From positions 1-41,417 of the forward strand of contig CATOSM010000005.1 of the NCBI GenBank assembly GCA_951812645.1: a stretch of 41,417 nucleotides of DNA. The letters are read 5' to 3'. The stretch is from an uncultured Candidatus Nitrosopumilus sp. (GTDB lineage: Archaea > Thermoproteota > Nitrososphaeria > Nitrososphaerales > Nitrosopumilaceae). The notes below the pieces were generated by a model. It did not search any database. It saw nothing but the letters and a program-made list of their open reading frames with translations, and was not told where the DNA came from. The stretch's first letter is position 1. Each line of letters begins with the position of its first letter. This document shows, in pieces, positions 17,866 to 26,453 of this stretch. The position numbers were made by a program, and so were the translations under genes.

Positions 17866-19281
17866 ATGACTGGTCTAATAGTTGCCAAGTTTGGAGGCAG
17901 TGCCATTGGCCCAAACGGTGAAACCATTCCAAAGGTTATCCAAAGAATTACAAATTTGAAAACGGATTCCAAAGTAATTGCAGTTTTTTCAGCCCCATTG
18001 ACAATGCATGAAGGCAAAAAACGCTCATTGACTGATGTAATCTTAGAGCAAGGCAGGAACGCTGAAAACGAGATTAAACCGTCCTTGGACATTGTAAAAT
18101 CGACCTATCAGAAAATTCTAGACATGGTTGATGAGAAAAACAAGGAAAATTGTATCAAAACAGTTGGTTTTCACCTGGAAAAGGCACAAAATGCCTTAGA
18201 TGAGGCATTTGAAAGCAAAGAATTTGCAAACGAAGTGCGATCTAAAGCACTGGCATTTTCAGGGGAAATTTTGATGTCACATGTAATGACCCATATTCTC
18301 AGAAGCAATGGAATTAACGCAGAGGCAGTAGAGTATGACGATTGGCCAATTATTACAGATAACAACATAGAGTTTACAAATTTTCTAGCATCAGAATCCA
18401 GGGGAAAAATGGGAAAAGCTGCAGAACTGGTAGAGAAAAATGACGTTGTTACCATTGGAGGGTTCATTGGTAAGACGGCAGACGGAATAACTACAACGTA
18501 TGAGCGTGGTGGTTCGGATAGGACTGCAGCGGACTTGGGAATATTATTTCATAAAAAATATGAGTCCAGCATAGATTTTGAAAAAGACAGCTCGGTTGTT
18601 TCGGCAGATCCAAAAATTGTAGATTCTGACCTAAGAGAAGTCATTCAACTGTCATACAATGAAGCAAGGTTATCCGGCATGTTTGGAATGAAAATACTTG
18701 ATCCAATTGCAATCAAAGAAATTGTAGAAAATGGAGTAGACATTCCAATTAGAATTACAAACATGAAATATCCAGAAAAAATAACCACGATAAAACGAAA
18801 TCTGAAAGAGCAAAAAGGACATCCAATTAAAATTGTCACAGGGAAAGAGAATTGCGCAATTTTTAGAATTGAAACAAGTGCAATTCAGAAACTATTGACG
18901 TCGCTAGAAAAAGACAAGCACTATAGCGAATTTATTATCCTATCACCATTTACAAAAGACGGAATTGAATTTTCAAGAATATTATTTTTAGATGCAGATT
19001 ATGTAAAAAGAAATGAGAAATACCTTTTAGGATTTGATTCACTTGCAACAATAACATACAACAGAGGAGTCATCACGCTGATTGGAGATCAGATGTGGAG
19101 AGTTCAACAAGTAGCTTCCAGAACTAGCGCAAAAATTGGCGAGTCGGGATTAAACATATTGAATATGGATGCACAGGAAGAAACTTCAAGAATAATCATC
19201 GTAGTAGAGGATGCAGAAGACAATATTGCAAAAGCCATAAAAGCAATTCATCAAGAAATTTCAAAGATTAATTTTGATTAG
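17866..19281 (+). CDS. lysC: Aspartate kinase
   Basis: A 471-residue kinase making 4-phospho-L-aspartate, the first step to threonine, methionine and diaminopimelate-type products. The N-terminus has LIVAKFGGSAIGPNGETI (ATP/aspartate site). The kinase core includes FIGKTADGITTTYERGGSDR, with the conserved arginine and GGSD, and MFGMKILDPIAIKEI. Two C-terminal ACT-like segments (about 315-471) include GVITLIGDQMW, SGLNILNMDAQEETSRIIIV, the usual site of feedback inhibition. Frame intact. Confidence 0.92.
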   Translation: MTGLIVAKFGGSAIGPNGETIPKVIQRITNLKTDSKVIAVFSAPLTMHEGKKRSLTDVILEQGRNAENEIKPSLDIVKSTYQKILDMVDEKNKENCIKTVGFHLEKAQNALDEAFESKEFANEVRSKALAFSGEILMSHVMTHILRSNGINAEAVEYDDWPIITDNNIEFTNFLASESRGKMGKAAELVEKNDVVTIGGFIGKTADGITTTYERGGSDRTAADLGILFHKKYESSIDFEKDSSVVSADPKIVDSDLREVIQLSYNEARLSGMFGMKILDPIAIKEIVENGVDIPIRITNMKYPEKITTIKRNLKEQKGHPIKIVTGKENCAIFRIETSAIQKLLTSLEKDKHYSEFIILSPFTKDGIEFSRILFLDADYVKRNEKYLLGFDSLATITYNRGVITLIGDQMWRVQQVASRTSAKIGESGLNILNMDAQEETSRIIIVVEDAEDNIAKAIKAIHQEISKINFD

Positions 19282-19290
19282 TGTAAGAGT

Positions 19291-19368
19291 GGCGTTACGG
19301 GCTTTCACCTGTAAACCGCCATCATGGGTTTATTCTTGGACCTTTATCTAGACTTAGCCCGGCGTTAC
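19291..19368. repeat. 62-base element between 8-base direct repeats, candidate structured RNA or miniature insert
   Basis: Just after lysC, GGCGTTAC occurs at 19291-19298 and again at 19361-19368. Between them lie 62 bases whose ends are inverted (GGGCT...AGCCC at 19299-19303 and 19356-19360). On the plus strand GGCGTTAC can also pair with GTAA-AC-CGCC at 19311-19320, a competing hairpin. The layout fits either a small structured RNA (possibly an lysC 3' element) or a tiny insert with a target duplication. No coding frame or tRNA fold is evident. Confidence 0.4.
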
Positions 19369-19431
19369 CCAAAACACGCGATAATATACATGGGAATTTC
19401 TACTATTTAGAGCTGATCTATATAGATCTGT

Positions 19432-19638
19432 TCACATGCGCTCAGCTGCAAACCAAAAAACAATTCCAATGCCTAGCAAAGCGTACCACTTGAAATTACG
19501 CCCATTCATGAAAATATTTGCTGAGGCTGAATCCTCATCTTTGTAAGTGGTTAATCGAATCCTTCGCATTTCAAATGCCTGGCCAACCAAGCCCACTACA
19601 AGAAAAATCATGCCAGCAAAGCCCAAAGTCCATTCCAT
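19432..19638 (-). CDS. Small two-helix membrane protein
   Basis: A 68-residue protein with membrane segments at 3-22 (WTLGFAGMIFLVVGLVGQAF) and 50-66 (WYALLGIGIVFWFAAERM) and a polar loop with several arginines (EMRRIRLTTYKDEDS). No family recognised. It is divergent from the aminotransferase gene, sharing a 90-base gap. Confidence 0.6.
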   Translation of the reverse strand: MEWTLGFAGMIFLVVGLVGQAFEMRRIRLTTYKDEDSASANIFMNGRNFKWYALLGIGIVFWFAAERM

Positions 19639-19728
19639 AATGAAATTTACGAGTAATCAGATATGTAGTTTGAGGCAAATCAAGAGAAAAGATAATTCTT
19701 TAAATTAGCATGCATTTTTTGCACTCCT

Positions 19729-20643
19729 ATGAAAGAGGTGGGTAAAATATGGATGAATGGGAAACTGGTGCCATTCAAAGATGCCAAAGTTCACGTATTG
19801 ACTCATGCGTTACACTATTCAACATCAGTTTTTGAGGGAGTCAGGTGTTATAATACTCCAAATGGTTCAGCGATTTTTAGACTGCCAGAGCATGTTGATA
19901 GGTTTTTCAAATCTGCAAAACTGTATTCAATGAAAATGCAATTCTCTAAAAAAATAATTTCAGACGCAATCATAAAAACAGTCCAGGCAGGCGGACTCAA
20001 GGAATCCTACATTAGACCGTTAGCATACTACGGATATGGGACGATGGGACTGACTCCAGCTACAAACAAAGTAGATGTCTCAATTTCTTGTTGGGAGTGG
20101 AAAATGGGCGAATCAAAGGCAGGTAAGTTTTCAGGAGCAAAATGCAAAGTATCCAGTTGGGCCAAAATTGATTCAAGATCTCAGCCAATGCAGGCAAAGG
20201 CCGCATCAAATTATGCAAATGCAGCTCTTGCAAGAATGGAGGCATTGGAAAATGGATACGATGAGGCAATCATGCTGAATTATCATGGTAAAGTTGCAGA
20301 AGGAAGTGCTGAGAACATTTTCATAATAAAAGATGACATTATTCAGACGCCTCCGCTTTCAGCAGGAGGACTGGAAGGCATTACGAGAGACAGCATTATT
20401 CAAATCATTGAAGAGAACGGGGGTTTTGTAATTGAACGTGATCTAGAGCGAGATGATCTGTATAATGCAGATGAGATTTTCATGACAGGTACTGCTGCTG
20501 AGGTAAAATCGGTTATACAAATCGACAGAGTCAAAATCGGTAGTGGAAAAATGGGCAACATTACAAAGGCATTACAAAAATCATTTACAGATGTGGTAAT
20601 GGGCAGAGATGAAAGATTTTTGCCGTGGTTGACTTTTATCTAA
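19729..20643 (+). CDS. ilvE: Branched-chain amino acid aminotransferase (class IV)
   Basis: A 304-residue PLP enzyme performing the last transamination of valine, leucine and isoleucine. Typical text includes IWMNGKLVPFKDAKVHVLTH, LHYSTSVFEGVRCY, the PLP-lysine segment MQAKAASNYANAALARMEAL, YDEAIMLNYHGKVAEGSAEN and the C-terminal MTGTAAEVKSVIQID. Length and motifs are normal. The start is an ATG at 19729 shortly after a GC-poor promoter region. Frame intact. Confidence 0.92.
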   Translation: MKEVGKIWMNGKLVPFKDAKVHVLTHALHYSTSVFEGVRCYNTPNGSAIFRLPEHVDRFFKSAKLYSMKMQFSKKIISDAIIKTVQAGGLKESYIRPLAYYGYGTMGLTPATNKVDVSISCWEWKMGESKAGKFSGAKCKVSSWAKIDSRSQPMQAKAASNYANAALARMEALENGYDEAIMLNYHGKVAEGSAENIFIIKDDIIQTPPLSAGGLEGITRDSIIQIIEENGGFVIERDLERDDLYNADEIFMTGTAAEVKSVIQIDRVKIGSGKMGNITKALQKSFTDVVMGRDERFLPWLTFI

Positions 20644-20683
20644 AATTCATCTAGTTTTTTACCCGCATCAAAGAGTGAGAATC

Positions 20684-20845
20684 ATGGAATCGTGTGCACC
20701 TGGAGAAACTCAAGAGATCTGCTGGTTTTGTAGAAAAGGCCGTCATGATGACTGTATGAAAGAGATACCCACGCAAGGAAAATCAGACGGACCACATGAC
20801 TGTACATTTGATACAAAACTCATTCCATGCAGATGTCAACACTGA
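20684..20845 (+). CDS. Small cysteine-rich, probably zinc-binding protein
   Basis: A 53-codon ORF, MESCAPGETQEICWFCRKGR onward, with seven cysteines: C4, CWFC (13-16), C24, C40 and CRC (49-51). Histidines (HDDC, PHDC, final QH) add further ligands. The pattern suggests one or two structural zinc sites and a role in nucleic-acid or protein binding. It sits between ilvE and the methyltransferase on the same strand with short gaps. Confidence 0.6.
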   Translation: MESCAPGETQEICWFCRKGRHDDCMKEIPTQGKSDGPHDCTFDTKLIPCRCQH

Positions 20846-20883
20846 ACAATTAGCATCAAATACGGGTTATCTTGAAAAATTCC

Positions 20884-21438
20884 ATGACTTATGATGAGAG
20901 ATTTTGGAATCAATATGCAAATGAAAATGAATCTAGATACAATGAAGAATTTGCAAAGTTTGTTAGAGATTTGGCCGTTTCCTTGAGATGTACAAGCGTG
21001 TTAGAAATCGGATGTGGTACAGGGATTGATTTGAGACTATTTACAGATACATTTCAGATTCACGGCATTGATCTTAATGATCATGCGCTAGATATTGCAC
21101 AAAAAAAATTACCAGCTGCTAATTTTAAAAAAGGCTCTATAACTGAGCTTCCATTCGAAGACGCTTCGATTGATTTTGTTTTTACACACGGATTGATGAA
21201 TTATCTGGATGATGAGACAGTCCAAAAAGGAGTTGGAGAGATGTTTAGAGTTTCAAAAAAGTGGATAATGAATTGTGAAAAATTTGAAGAGACAGAAAGA
21301 CAAATAGATGAAAAACAAAAATCACGAAACATGAAAAATAAATGGTTAGATCTTAAAGTAAAATTTGTCAGTAATGTGGATATGCATGAAGACATAGAAC
21401 CTGACAAGCCCAGATTTACATTATTGAAAAAAGTGTGA
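20884..21438 (+). CDS. Class I SAM-dependent methyltransferase
   Basis: I take the ATG at 20884 as the start (MTYDERFWNQYANENESRYN) rather than the TTG 12 bases upstream. Motif I is SVLEIGCGTGIDLRLF, followed by IHGIDLNDHALDIAQKKL and FEDASIDFVFTHGLMNYLDD. The layout, with its short C-terminal part, resembles the small methyltransferases linked to pseudaminic-acid and glycan genes, but no such genes are adjacent. Frame intact. Confidence 0.75.
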   Translation: MTYDERFWNQYANENESRYNEEFAKFVRDLAVSLRCTSVLEIGCGTGIDLRLFTDTFQIHGIDLNDHALDIAQKKLPAANFKKGSITELPFEDASIDFVFTHGLMNYLDDETVQKGVGEMFRVSKKWIMNCEKFEETERQIDEKQKSRNMKNKWLDLKVKFVSNVDMHEDIEPDKPRFTLLKKV

Positions 21439-21460
21439 AAAGCTTAATCTCAAAATATCT

Positions 21461-21767
21461 CTATTGAGGAATAATTTTTGGCAAAGTTATTGTAAAAATA
21501 GCAGGGGTTGCTTTCAACTTTAATAGTGCCATGATGTTGTTCTATAATATTTTTACAACTTGCAAGACCCAAACCGGTTCCTTTTTGCTTTGTTGCAAAT
21601 AGCGGTTCAAATATTTTAGGTAGATCATCATCAGAAATCCCTTCTCCAGAATCAGTAAACCCTATAACAGCAAGATTTTCTTTAGCATGAAATTCAATCT
21701 CAATCTTTCCTCCATCAGGCATTGCTTGAATAGAATTTACAATTAGGCTGATAAATGCAGCATACAC
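21461..21767 (-). pseudogene. Histidine kinase ATPase-domain remnant
   Basis: Only the ATP-binding domain of a sensor kinase remains: N-box ISLIVNSIQAMPDGG, G1-box FTDSGEGISDDDLPKIFEPL, and G2-box KGTGLGLASCKNIIEQHHG. No phospho-accepting histidine or sensor region precedes it; the text stops at 21767 where a different gene fragment begins on the other strand. The end also needs a one-base correction near 21507 (AGCAACCCC), after which it reads TPAIFTITLPKIIPQ and stops at 21461. Confidence 0.7.
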
Positions 21768-21865
21768 CTGCTAGATCAGATATTGCATTGCGAGATAAAT
21801 TTGCTCGTGGAAATAGAACTCAATTGATAGCATATTTGCCAACTGAACCTGCTTTTGTAGATTAG
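21761..21865 (+). pseudogene. C-terminal fragment of an unknown gene
   Basis: In this frame the bases read HTPARSDIALRDKFARGNRT followed by QLIAYLPTEPAFVD and a TAG at 21863-21865. The text is protein-like with no start. It abuts the histidine kinase remnant, so the junction joins two broken genes. From 21866 to 21993 I see only the promoter of the next gene. Confidence 0.3.
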
Positions 21866-21993
21866 ATAGTGTGCATAGCATTAACTATAATTAGATTATC
21901 TGAATAATACGTAATTTTTTTGAAGAAAATAACCCTCTAAGATAGCTTATTTTCAATCATTTCTTTAAAATACATAATTTATAATTCAAAATC

Positions 21994-23181
21994 ATGGAAT
22001 TTACTGTATACACATCAGATGTAAGCAGTTCATTATTCTATATTACACATGTAGACAATATTCCTTCAATAATTTCAAAAGGTATTTTATCTCATAATTC
22101 TATTGAATCTGAAGGATTAGCTCATACTTCAGTATATGACAAACAAATTATTTCTAATCGTAAAAAAAAAGAAATCGAAGGTAAAAGCCTGTGGAACTAC
22201 GCAAATCTGTATTTCCAGCCACGAAATCCAATGCTCTATCGTGTAACTATGGAAAAATCTGTTGATTCTATTGCTGCAATAGCAATTAGAAAATCCATTA
22301 TTGAAGCTTCTGGTGTTTTTATTTCTGATGGAAATGCTGCAAGTAACAACACTAAATTTTATCCTGGGGAGCAGTTTAATCTTGTTGAACCTCAAATACA
22401 AAGAATGGCTAAACTAAAGTGGTGGTCATGGCATGATTCTACTAAAAGGCAAATAATGGCAGAATGTTTAGTGCCTGAAAAGATCCCTCCTCACCTTATT
22501 AATGCAATTTATGTTAGTAATCATGAAATTGCTAAAAAAATTGACAAATCTATTTCTTCTAACACTCCTGTAATTCCTGAACCTATTATGTTTTTTCAAC
22601 CTGTTAAAAAAATTGATCTTACAAATGATCTTTCATTGGTTGAAGGTGATTTGTTTTTCTCCAGAATGCAAACTCTAACTGTTAGTGTTAATTGTAAAGG
22701 TGTTATGGGGAAAGGATTAGCATCTCGTGCAAAATATCAATTTCCTGATGTTTATGTTCATTATCAAGATCAATGTAAGAAAAAAACACTAAGAATGGGT
22801 AAGCCTGTATTGTATAAACGCGAAAGTCCCTATAAGGAAGAATTTGCAGATGGTCTTAATGTAACATCTACCATAGACAATAGATGGTTTTTGCATTTTC
22901 CTACAAAGGACGATTGGAAAAATAATAGTAACATCGATGATATTGAAAAAGGATTACAATGGTTAGTCACTAATTATAAGAAATTAGGAATCACTTCTCT
23001 TGCCATACCTGCCTTAGGGTGTGGTTTAGGGAATTTAGCATGGAAAGATATGGGTCCAATTCTTTGTAGTTACCTATCCACTATGGATATTCCAGTATGG
23101 GTTTATCTCCCTGCTGAAAAAAATGTGCCTGAAGAATTTCTTACTAAGGAATTTTTACTTAAAGGCAAAATCACTGGATAA
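21994..23181 (+). CDS. darTG: DarT-DarG fusion: DNA ADP-ribosyltransferase joined to a macrodomain
   Basis: One 395-residue frame holds both halves of a DarTG toxin-antitoxin pair. Residues about 10-200 match the DarT (DUF4433) fold: LFYITHVDNIPSIISKGIL (NAD-site histidine), then NYANLYFQPRNPMLYRV and KRQIMAECLVPEKIPPHLI, where E157 is the expected catalytic glutamate. Residues about 213-370 are a DarG-type macrodomain: LVEGDLFF, SVNCKGVMGKGLASRAKYQF (K240 fits the DarG lysine), GLQWLVTNYKKLGITSL and IPALGCGLGNLAWKDMGPIL. DarT marks single-stranded DNA bases with ADP-ribose and DarG removes the mark; in described systems they are usually separate, adjacent genes. A TATA-like TTTAAAATA centred 27 bases upstream implies a leaderless start. 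No stop or shift separates the domains. Defence or stress use is inferred. Confidence 0.85.
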   Translation: MEFTVYTSDVSSSLFYITHVDNIPSIISKGILSHNSIESEGLAHTSVYDKQIISNRKKKEIEGKSLWNYANLYFQPRNPMLYRVTMEKSVDSIAAIAIRKSIIEASGVFISDGNAASNNTKFYPGEQFNLVEPQIQRMAKLKWWSWHDSTKRQIMAECLVPEKIPPHLINAIYVSNHEIAKKIDKSISSNTPVIPEPIMFFQPVKKIDLTNDLSLVEGDLFFSRMQTLTVSVNCKGVMGKGLASRAKYQFPDVYVHYQDQCKKKTLRMGKPVLYKRESPYKEEFADGLNVTSTIDNRWFLHFPTKDDWKNNSNIDDIEKGLQWLVTNYKKLGITSLAIPALGCGLGNLAWKDMGPILCSYLSTMDIPVWVYLPAEKNVPEEFLTKEFLLKGKITG

Positions 23182-23302
23182 TTCAATATGGTTTCAGGAG
23201 ATATAAAAATATCAAAAATAATTATCTGGTTTACTTCATGAGGAGGCTCAATTCCCTGAAAATTAATGATCATTTTATTAGTATTCATTATATTATGAAA
23301 TT

Positions 23303-24018
23303 ATGAAATTTTGTGCAGAATGTGGTAAAGATCTCAAAAGAAGTATAAAATTTTGCCTTGAATGTGGATTCAATATTGTTCTCTAATTACTAAAGAAACT
23401 AAGAAAGAAGTTATTGTTGAAAATAATATTTCAGAAGAATCTGTATTTGATGATGAAATATTAGAAGAACCCATTGTAGAAAAAACTGCCAAAGAACTTG
23501 GAACAAATTTAGAAGATATGGTCGAAAAAATCCTTCAAGATAGGGGATTTTCCACTGAAACTAGAACAAAAACTAGAGGTTCTTCTGGTCAACTAAACGA
23601 GATTGATATCATTGCAAAGAGAAATAGAATTGTACTTGCAGTAGAGTGTAAAAATTATGCTGAATCAAATAAAGTTGGAATTAAAGAAATACGTGATTTT
23701 AGTGCAAAGCTAGATGATTTAGATGTTAAAAAAGGATTATTTATCACAAATTCTGATTTTTCACAAGATGCAATTGGTTGGGCGACAAATAATCTACAAT
23801 TAAAACAAATTGATTTATGGAATGGCAATAAACTTACAGAGAATTTCCAAGCTACTGTTTTAGGAAGATCAGGTGGACAATTAACAAAAGTTTCTGACTG
23901 TCTGAATCCAAGAGATAGCATTGAAAATTATTCTAAGATTTTATTAAAAAATAAAAATAGTGTGAGAATTACAAGACGAGATCTTGTCTTTCATCCTTAT
24001 TACATACAACTCATCTGA
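23303..24018 (+). CDS. Zinc-ribbon plus Mrr-like restriction endonuclease, frameshifted, 3' end altered by IS
   Basis: The ATG at 23303 opens a zinc ribbon (KFCAECGKDLKRSIKFCLEC) that runs into TAA at 23384. One added T at 23379-23380 (CGFNIVSLITKETKKE) joins it to the long frame that continues to 24018. That part contains a PD-(D/E)xK core: GQLNEIDIIAKRNRIVLAVE followed by CKNY, then IKEIRDFSAKLDDL and KKGLFITNSDFSQDAIGWA, as in Mrr-type nucleases that cut modified DNA. The last codons (IQL, I) and the TGA at 24016-24018 lie in an IS5-type end starting at 24008, so the original C-terminus is missing. It is 120 bases after the DarTG-like gene on the same strand. Confidence 0.65.
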
Positions 24019-24154
24019 AAACCCTGCAATACATCAAAAATGGCGCAATGTTAACCAGCCCGGGATAATTTCCCGCGTTTCTTTCACATCTGATTCTTGT
24101 TCTGTGAAACCCGTTTTTCAGCCAGGCAAAGAACCGTTCCGCTACGAATCTTGT
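24008..24154 (-). mobile_element. Truncated, diverged IS5-family relic (3' end)
   Basis: It begins with AACTCATCTGAAAACCCTGC, close to the terminal repeats of the complete copies, and reads on the minus strand as a transposase C-terminus: TRFVAERFFAWLKNGFHRTR, then NAGNYPGLVNIAP. It stops abruptly at about 24154, where a cysteine-rich gene fragment begins. The junction has short microhomology (TTGTCCTG). It differs from the 874-base copies at many positions, so it is an older or separate element. Confidence 0.7.
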
Positions 24155-24699
24155 CCTGTATGTTTGGAACATGTTGGTATGTGTATTATAACGGCGTAGC
24201 AATGATTGAGCATGGTTGTGACATAATAACAAGCATGAATGATGTGTGCAGGCATGGAAATTGGTCCAGGACTTTCATAGATGATTGGAAGTACATGGCA
24301 GTTGCCAGCGAAGATGTACCAAGTAATGCAGTACACTGCATGATAATGGAAGATAGAAAGATTGCTACCATTCAGGGGTGCTTTAGTAACACGGTAGATC
24401 AGAGTGATTTTTCTGATACCATGTGCAGATATGGTGATGTATGTATCTATACATCCTCAAATGGCAATCAGATATATGATAGCGGTGATGAACGCGAATG
24501 CATACTTGATGCAGGAACATCAAAGGAGTATTTACAGGAAATACCAGAAATAATGCAGATGCAGGAATGGCAATTTGTAAAAATCCCAGAAGACAAGACA
24601 GAGTTACCATATCCGATGATAGCATATGTGAATTATTTTTCATTTATGAAGGGCATGACACCACATCACTTTGAGAAATTATTTTCAGAGAACAAATAA
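24155..24699 (+). pseudogene. 5'-truncated copy of the cysteine-rich secreted protein gene
   Basis: From CMFGTCWYVYYNGVAMIEHG onward the frame is nearly the same as the last 180 residues of the gene at 29533 (MCRYGDVCIYTSSNGNQIYD against MCRYGDVCIYISSNGNPTYD). Signal peptide and N-terminal half are missing, replaced by transposase DNA. An open frame continues upstream into the IS relic, but it would make an unexported chimera. It is the first part of the duplicated segment 24155-26158. Confidence 0.75.
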
Positions 24700-24856
24700 C
24701 ATTTAGGCAAAGCAGTCAAATTACAAGATCACATATGAGCCTAGGACATATTTTCATAATTTAGAGTTACTTGGTAGACAAGTAATAATGTGCAACAAAA
24801 AACTTGTCAGAAACATATCTCTCTCTCAAGTTTTAGAACAGTACAAAATAATTATT

Positions 24857-26116
24857 TCAGATTATGATATTCACGTATGTTAGATTTTCATCATATATAC
24901 AAATCTCTAATGGAACACCAGGGTTTTCAAATAATATCGATTCCTGAATTTTTACATCCCCTCTTACAACCTTAAACGATGACTGTGCATGAGCTTGCGG
25001 GATATCCCAGTTCAATAATGGTAAAATGAATTTACCAACAAACTCAGGATATTTTTCTAAAAAATTATTGGCAGTATCATTGCCATATCCTAAACGTAAA
25101 TGCTCATCAATACTTGAAAATAATCCATCATATGACCAGTCAAAATCTACATCTCTAAGTTCTTCTGCAATTGCATCTAAATCTCGAATTATATCTTTCT
25201 CTTCTATATATCCTGGATGCTCATCCATTGAAATTATAGATCTGTCTGGATATGGTGGTTGTGGTTCTTCACCAGGTCCCCAATTTGGAAGTATTTGATT
25301 GGTACTGATTTGATAAATCCCATCTCCAACATAATTCATGTAATAGTATATTTCCCAAGGTTGGCCAATTTTTAGATCAAATTTATTGTATGGGTATGTT
25401 GGTTCTGATTCAAGTAGGAATCTAACTTCAATATTATGTAGGTTTTCTATATCATAATGGATGTTTTTGGTAATGTCAAATGTTTTTTTATCCCATTGAG
25501 AGTTGTACCATTCATGTATAGAGTATTCATCGCTTGGGTTCAACCAAGTTAAATTGTCATTATATCCAACTGAAAAGAATGTTCCATCATGATCATAGGT
25601 ATTTGACTTTTGATATTTGATTATTTCATCTACTTCCCAATCATCTGGATGGTCTGATTCGTTAGTATCATATTTTACATATGTATATGGTACATTAATT
25701 GTAAACTCCTCACCCACCTTGACATACTGAGGCAAGTCAAATTCATACCAGGGGATGGTTTCAGATATTCCAGATCCCAGATTTCCGCTTGCAGTTGGTG
25801 TGTGTGACCATCTTTTATTGAGGTCATATGATGTCTGTATTAGGGTATCATTAGAAATTAGATAGCCACGCTCAAAAAGTGCAGATGCAGTAGATGGTAA
25901 AACAAATACAGCCTCGCCTCTCATGTTAGTATGCTTTACAAGCTTTGCTGTGTTATCTGATTCTGCAAAAACTGCACTTATTATTGTTAAATCAGATATC
26001 TCTGCTGTATCAGTTGCTATACCATTAGTAAAATTAATTGCAAAAAATGAAAAACCTGATACAATTACTATCAATAACATGACTGAAGCTAGAATAATTT
26101 TTGTAGTCTTTTCCAC
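24857..26116 (-). CDS. Truncated paralogue of the metalloprotease N-terminal domain, membrane-anchored or secreted
   Basis: A 419-residue frame whose first 400 residues are a clear relative of the gene at 34956-38729: shared signal/anchor (ASVMLLIVIVSGFSFFAINF), then NMRGEAVFVLPSTAS, KRWSHTPTASGNLGSGISET and IPQAHAQ. It ends at DENLTYVNIII, where the paralogue continues toward its HEVGH catalytic site. The last five codons come, out of frame, from sequence matching the 3' end of the protease gene at 30766. So it has the accessory domain but no catalytic centre. It may be expressed as a separate surface protein or be a by-product. Confidence 0.7.
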   Translation of the reverse strand: MEKTTKIILASVMLLIVIVSGFSFFAINFTNGIATDTAEISDLTIISAVFAESDNTAKLVKHTNMRGEAVFVLPSTASALFERGYLISNDTLIQTSYDLNKRWSHTPTASGNLGSGISETIPWYEFDLPQYVKVGEEFTINVPYTYVKYDTNESDHPDDWEVDEIIKYQKSNTYDHDGTFFSVGYNDNLTWLNPSDEYSIHEWYNSQWDKKTFDITKNIHYDIENLHNIEVRFLLESEPTYPYNKFDLKIGQPWEIYYYMNYVGDGIYQISTNQILPNWGPGEEPQPPYPDRSIISMDEHPGYIEEKDIIRDLDAIAEELRDVDFDWSYDGLFSSIDEHLRLGYGNDTANNFLEKYPEFVGKFILPLLNWDIPQAHAQSSFKVVRGDVKIQESILFENPGVPLEICIYDENLTYVNIII

Positions 26117-26323
26117 TATAAATAGGGCGAAAATGATGTATTAGAGTATGATCATTAATGGTGCTGGCATTTTGACTGTGGGTTCACTCCGAGCAAATGA
26201 TATATTTTTACATCCAAACAGTATGACGTGTTTATCGTTGACTTGCTGATACAGTAAGAATTTACACATTACGAGATTATCTCTCATAGTCAATACCATA
26301 CATAATGACTAATACTGAAGTTT

Positions 26324-26452
26324 TTAATTTAAGTATATTTTTTTACACAAGGGACAACGTAGCATATTTGTATCTTTTTCAAGTACAGTGATTTGTTGGG
26401 TGAGAGCATCATACTTAACAAGAAAGAAGTTTTTGTTAAAACCTGAAATGTA
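26324..26452 (-). pseudogene. C-terminal gene remnant cut by IS copy B
   Basis: The frame reads YISGFNKNFFLVKYDALTQQ then ITVLEKDTNMLRCPLCKKIY and stops at TAA 26324: a coiled-coil piece ending in a CxxC half-finger. Its upstream part is replaced by the IS end at 26454. I do not see the rest of this gene beyond the IS. Bases 26159-26323 hold no gene I can see. Confidence 0.4.
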
Positions 26453-26453
26453 G

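Larger units (their letters stand above)
24155..26158. repeat. Segmental duplication of 30064-38771 with a large internal deletion
   Basis: 24155-24880 matches about 30064-30790: the end of the cysteine-rich gene, the spacer with its shared CAAGTTTTAGAA, and the tail of the protease gene. The rest of the segment, up to 26158, matches about 37478-38771 (the first half of the metalloprotease and its upstream region). The intervening 30791-37477 equivalent is absent: most of the protease, the transporter, a small membrane gene and the metalloprotease catalytic half. Order and orientation are the same, so one copy event plus one deletion explains it. Confidence 0.75.
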
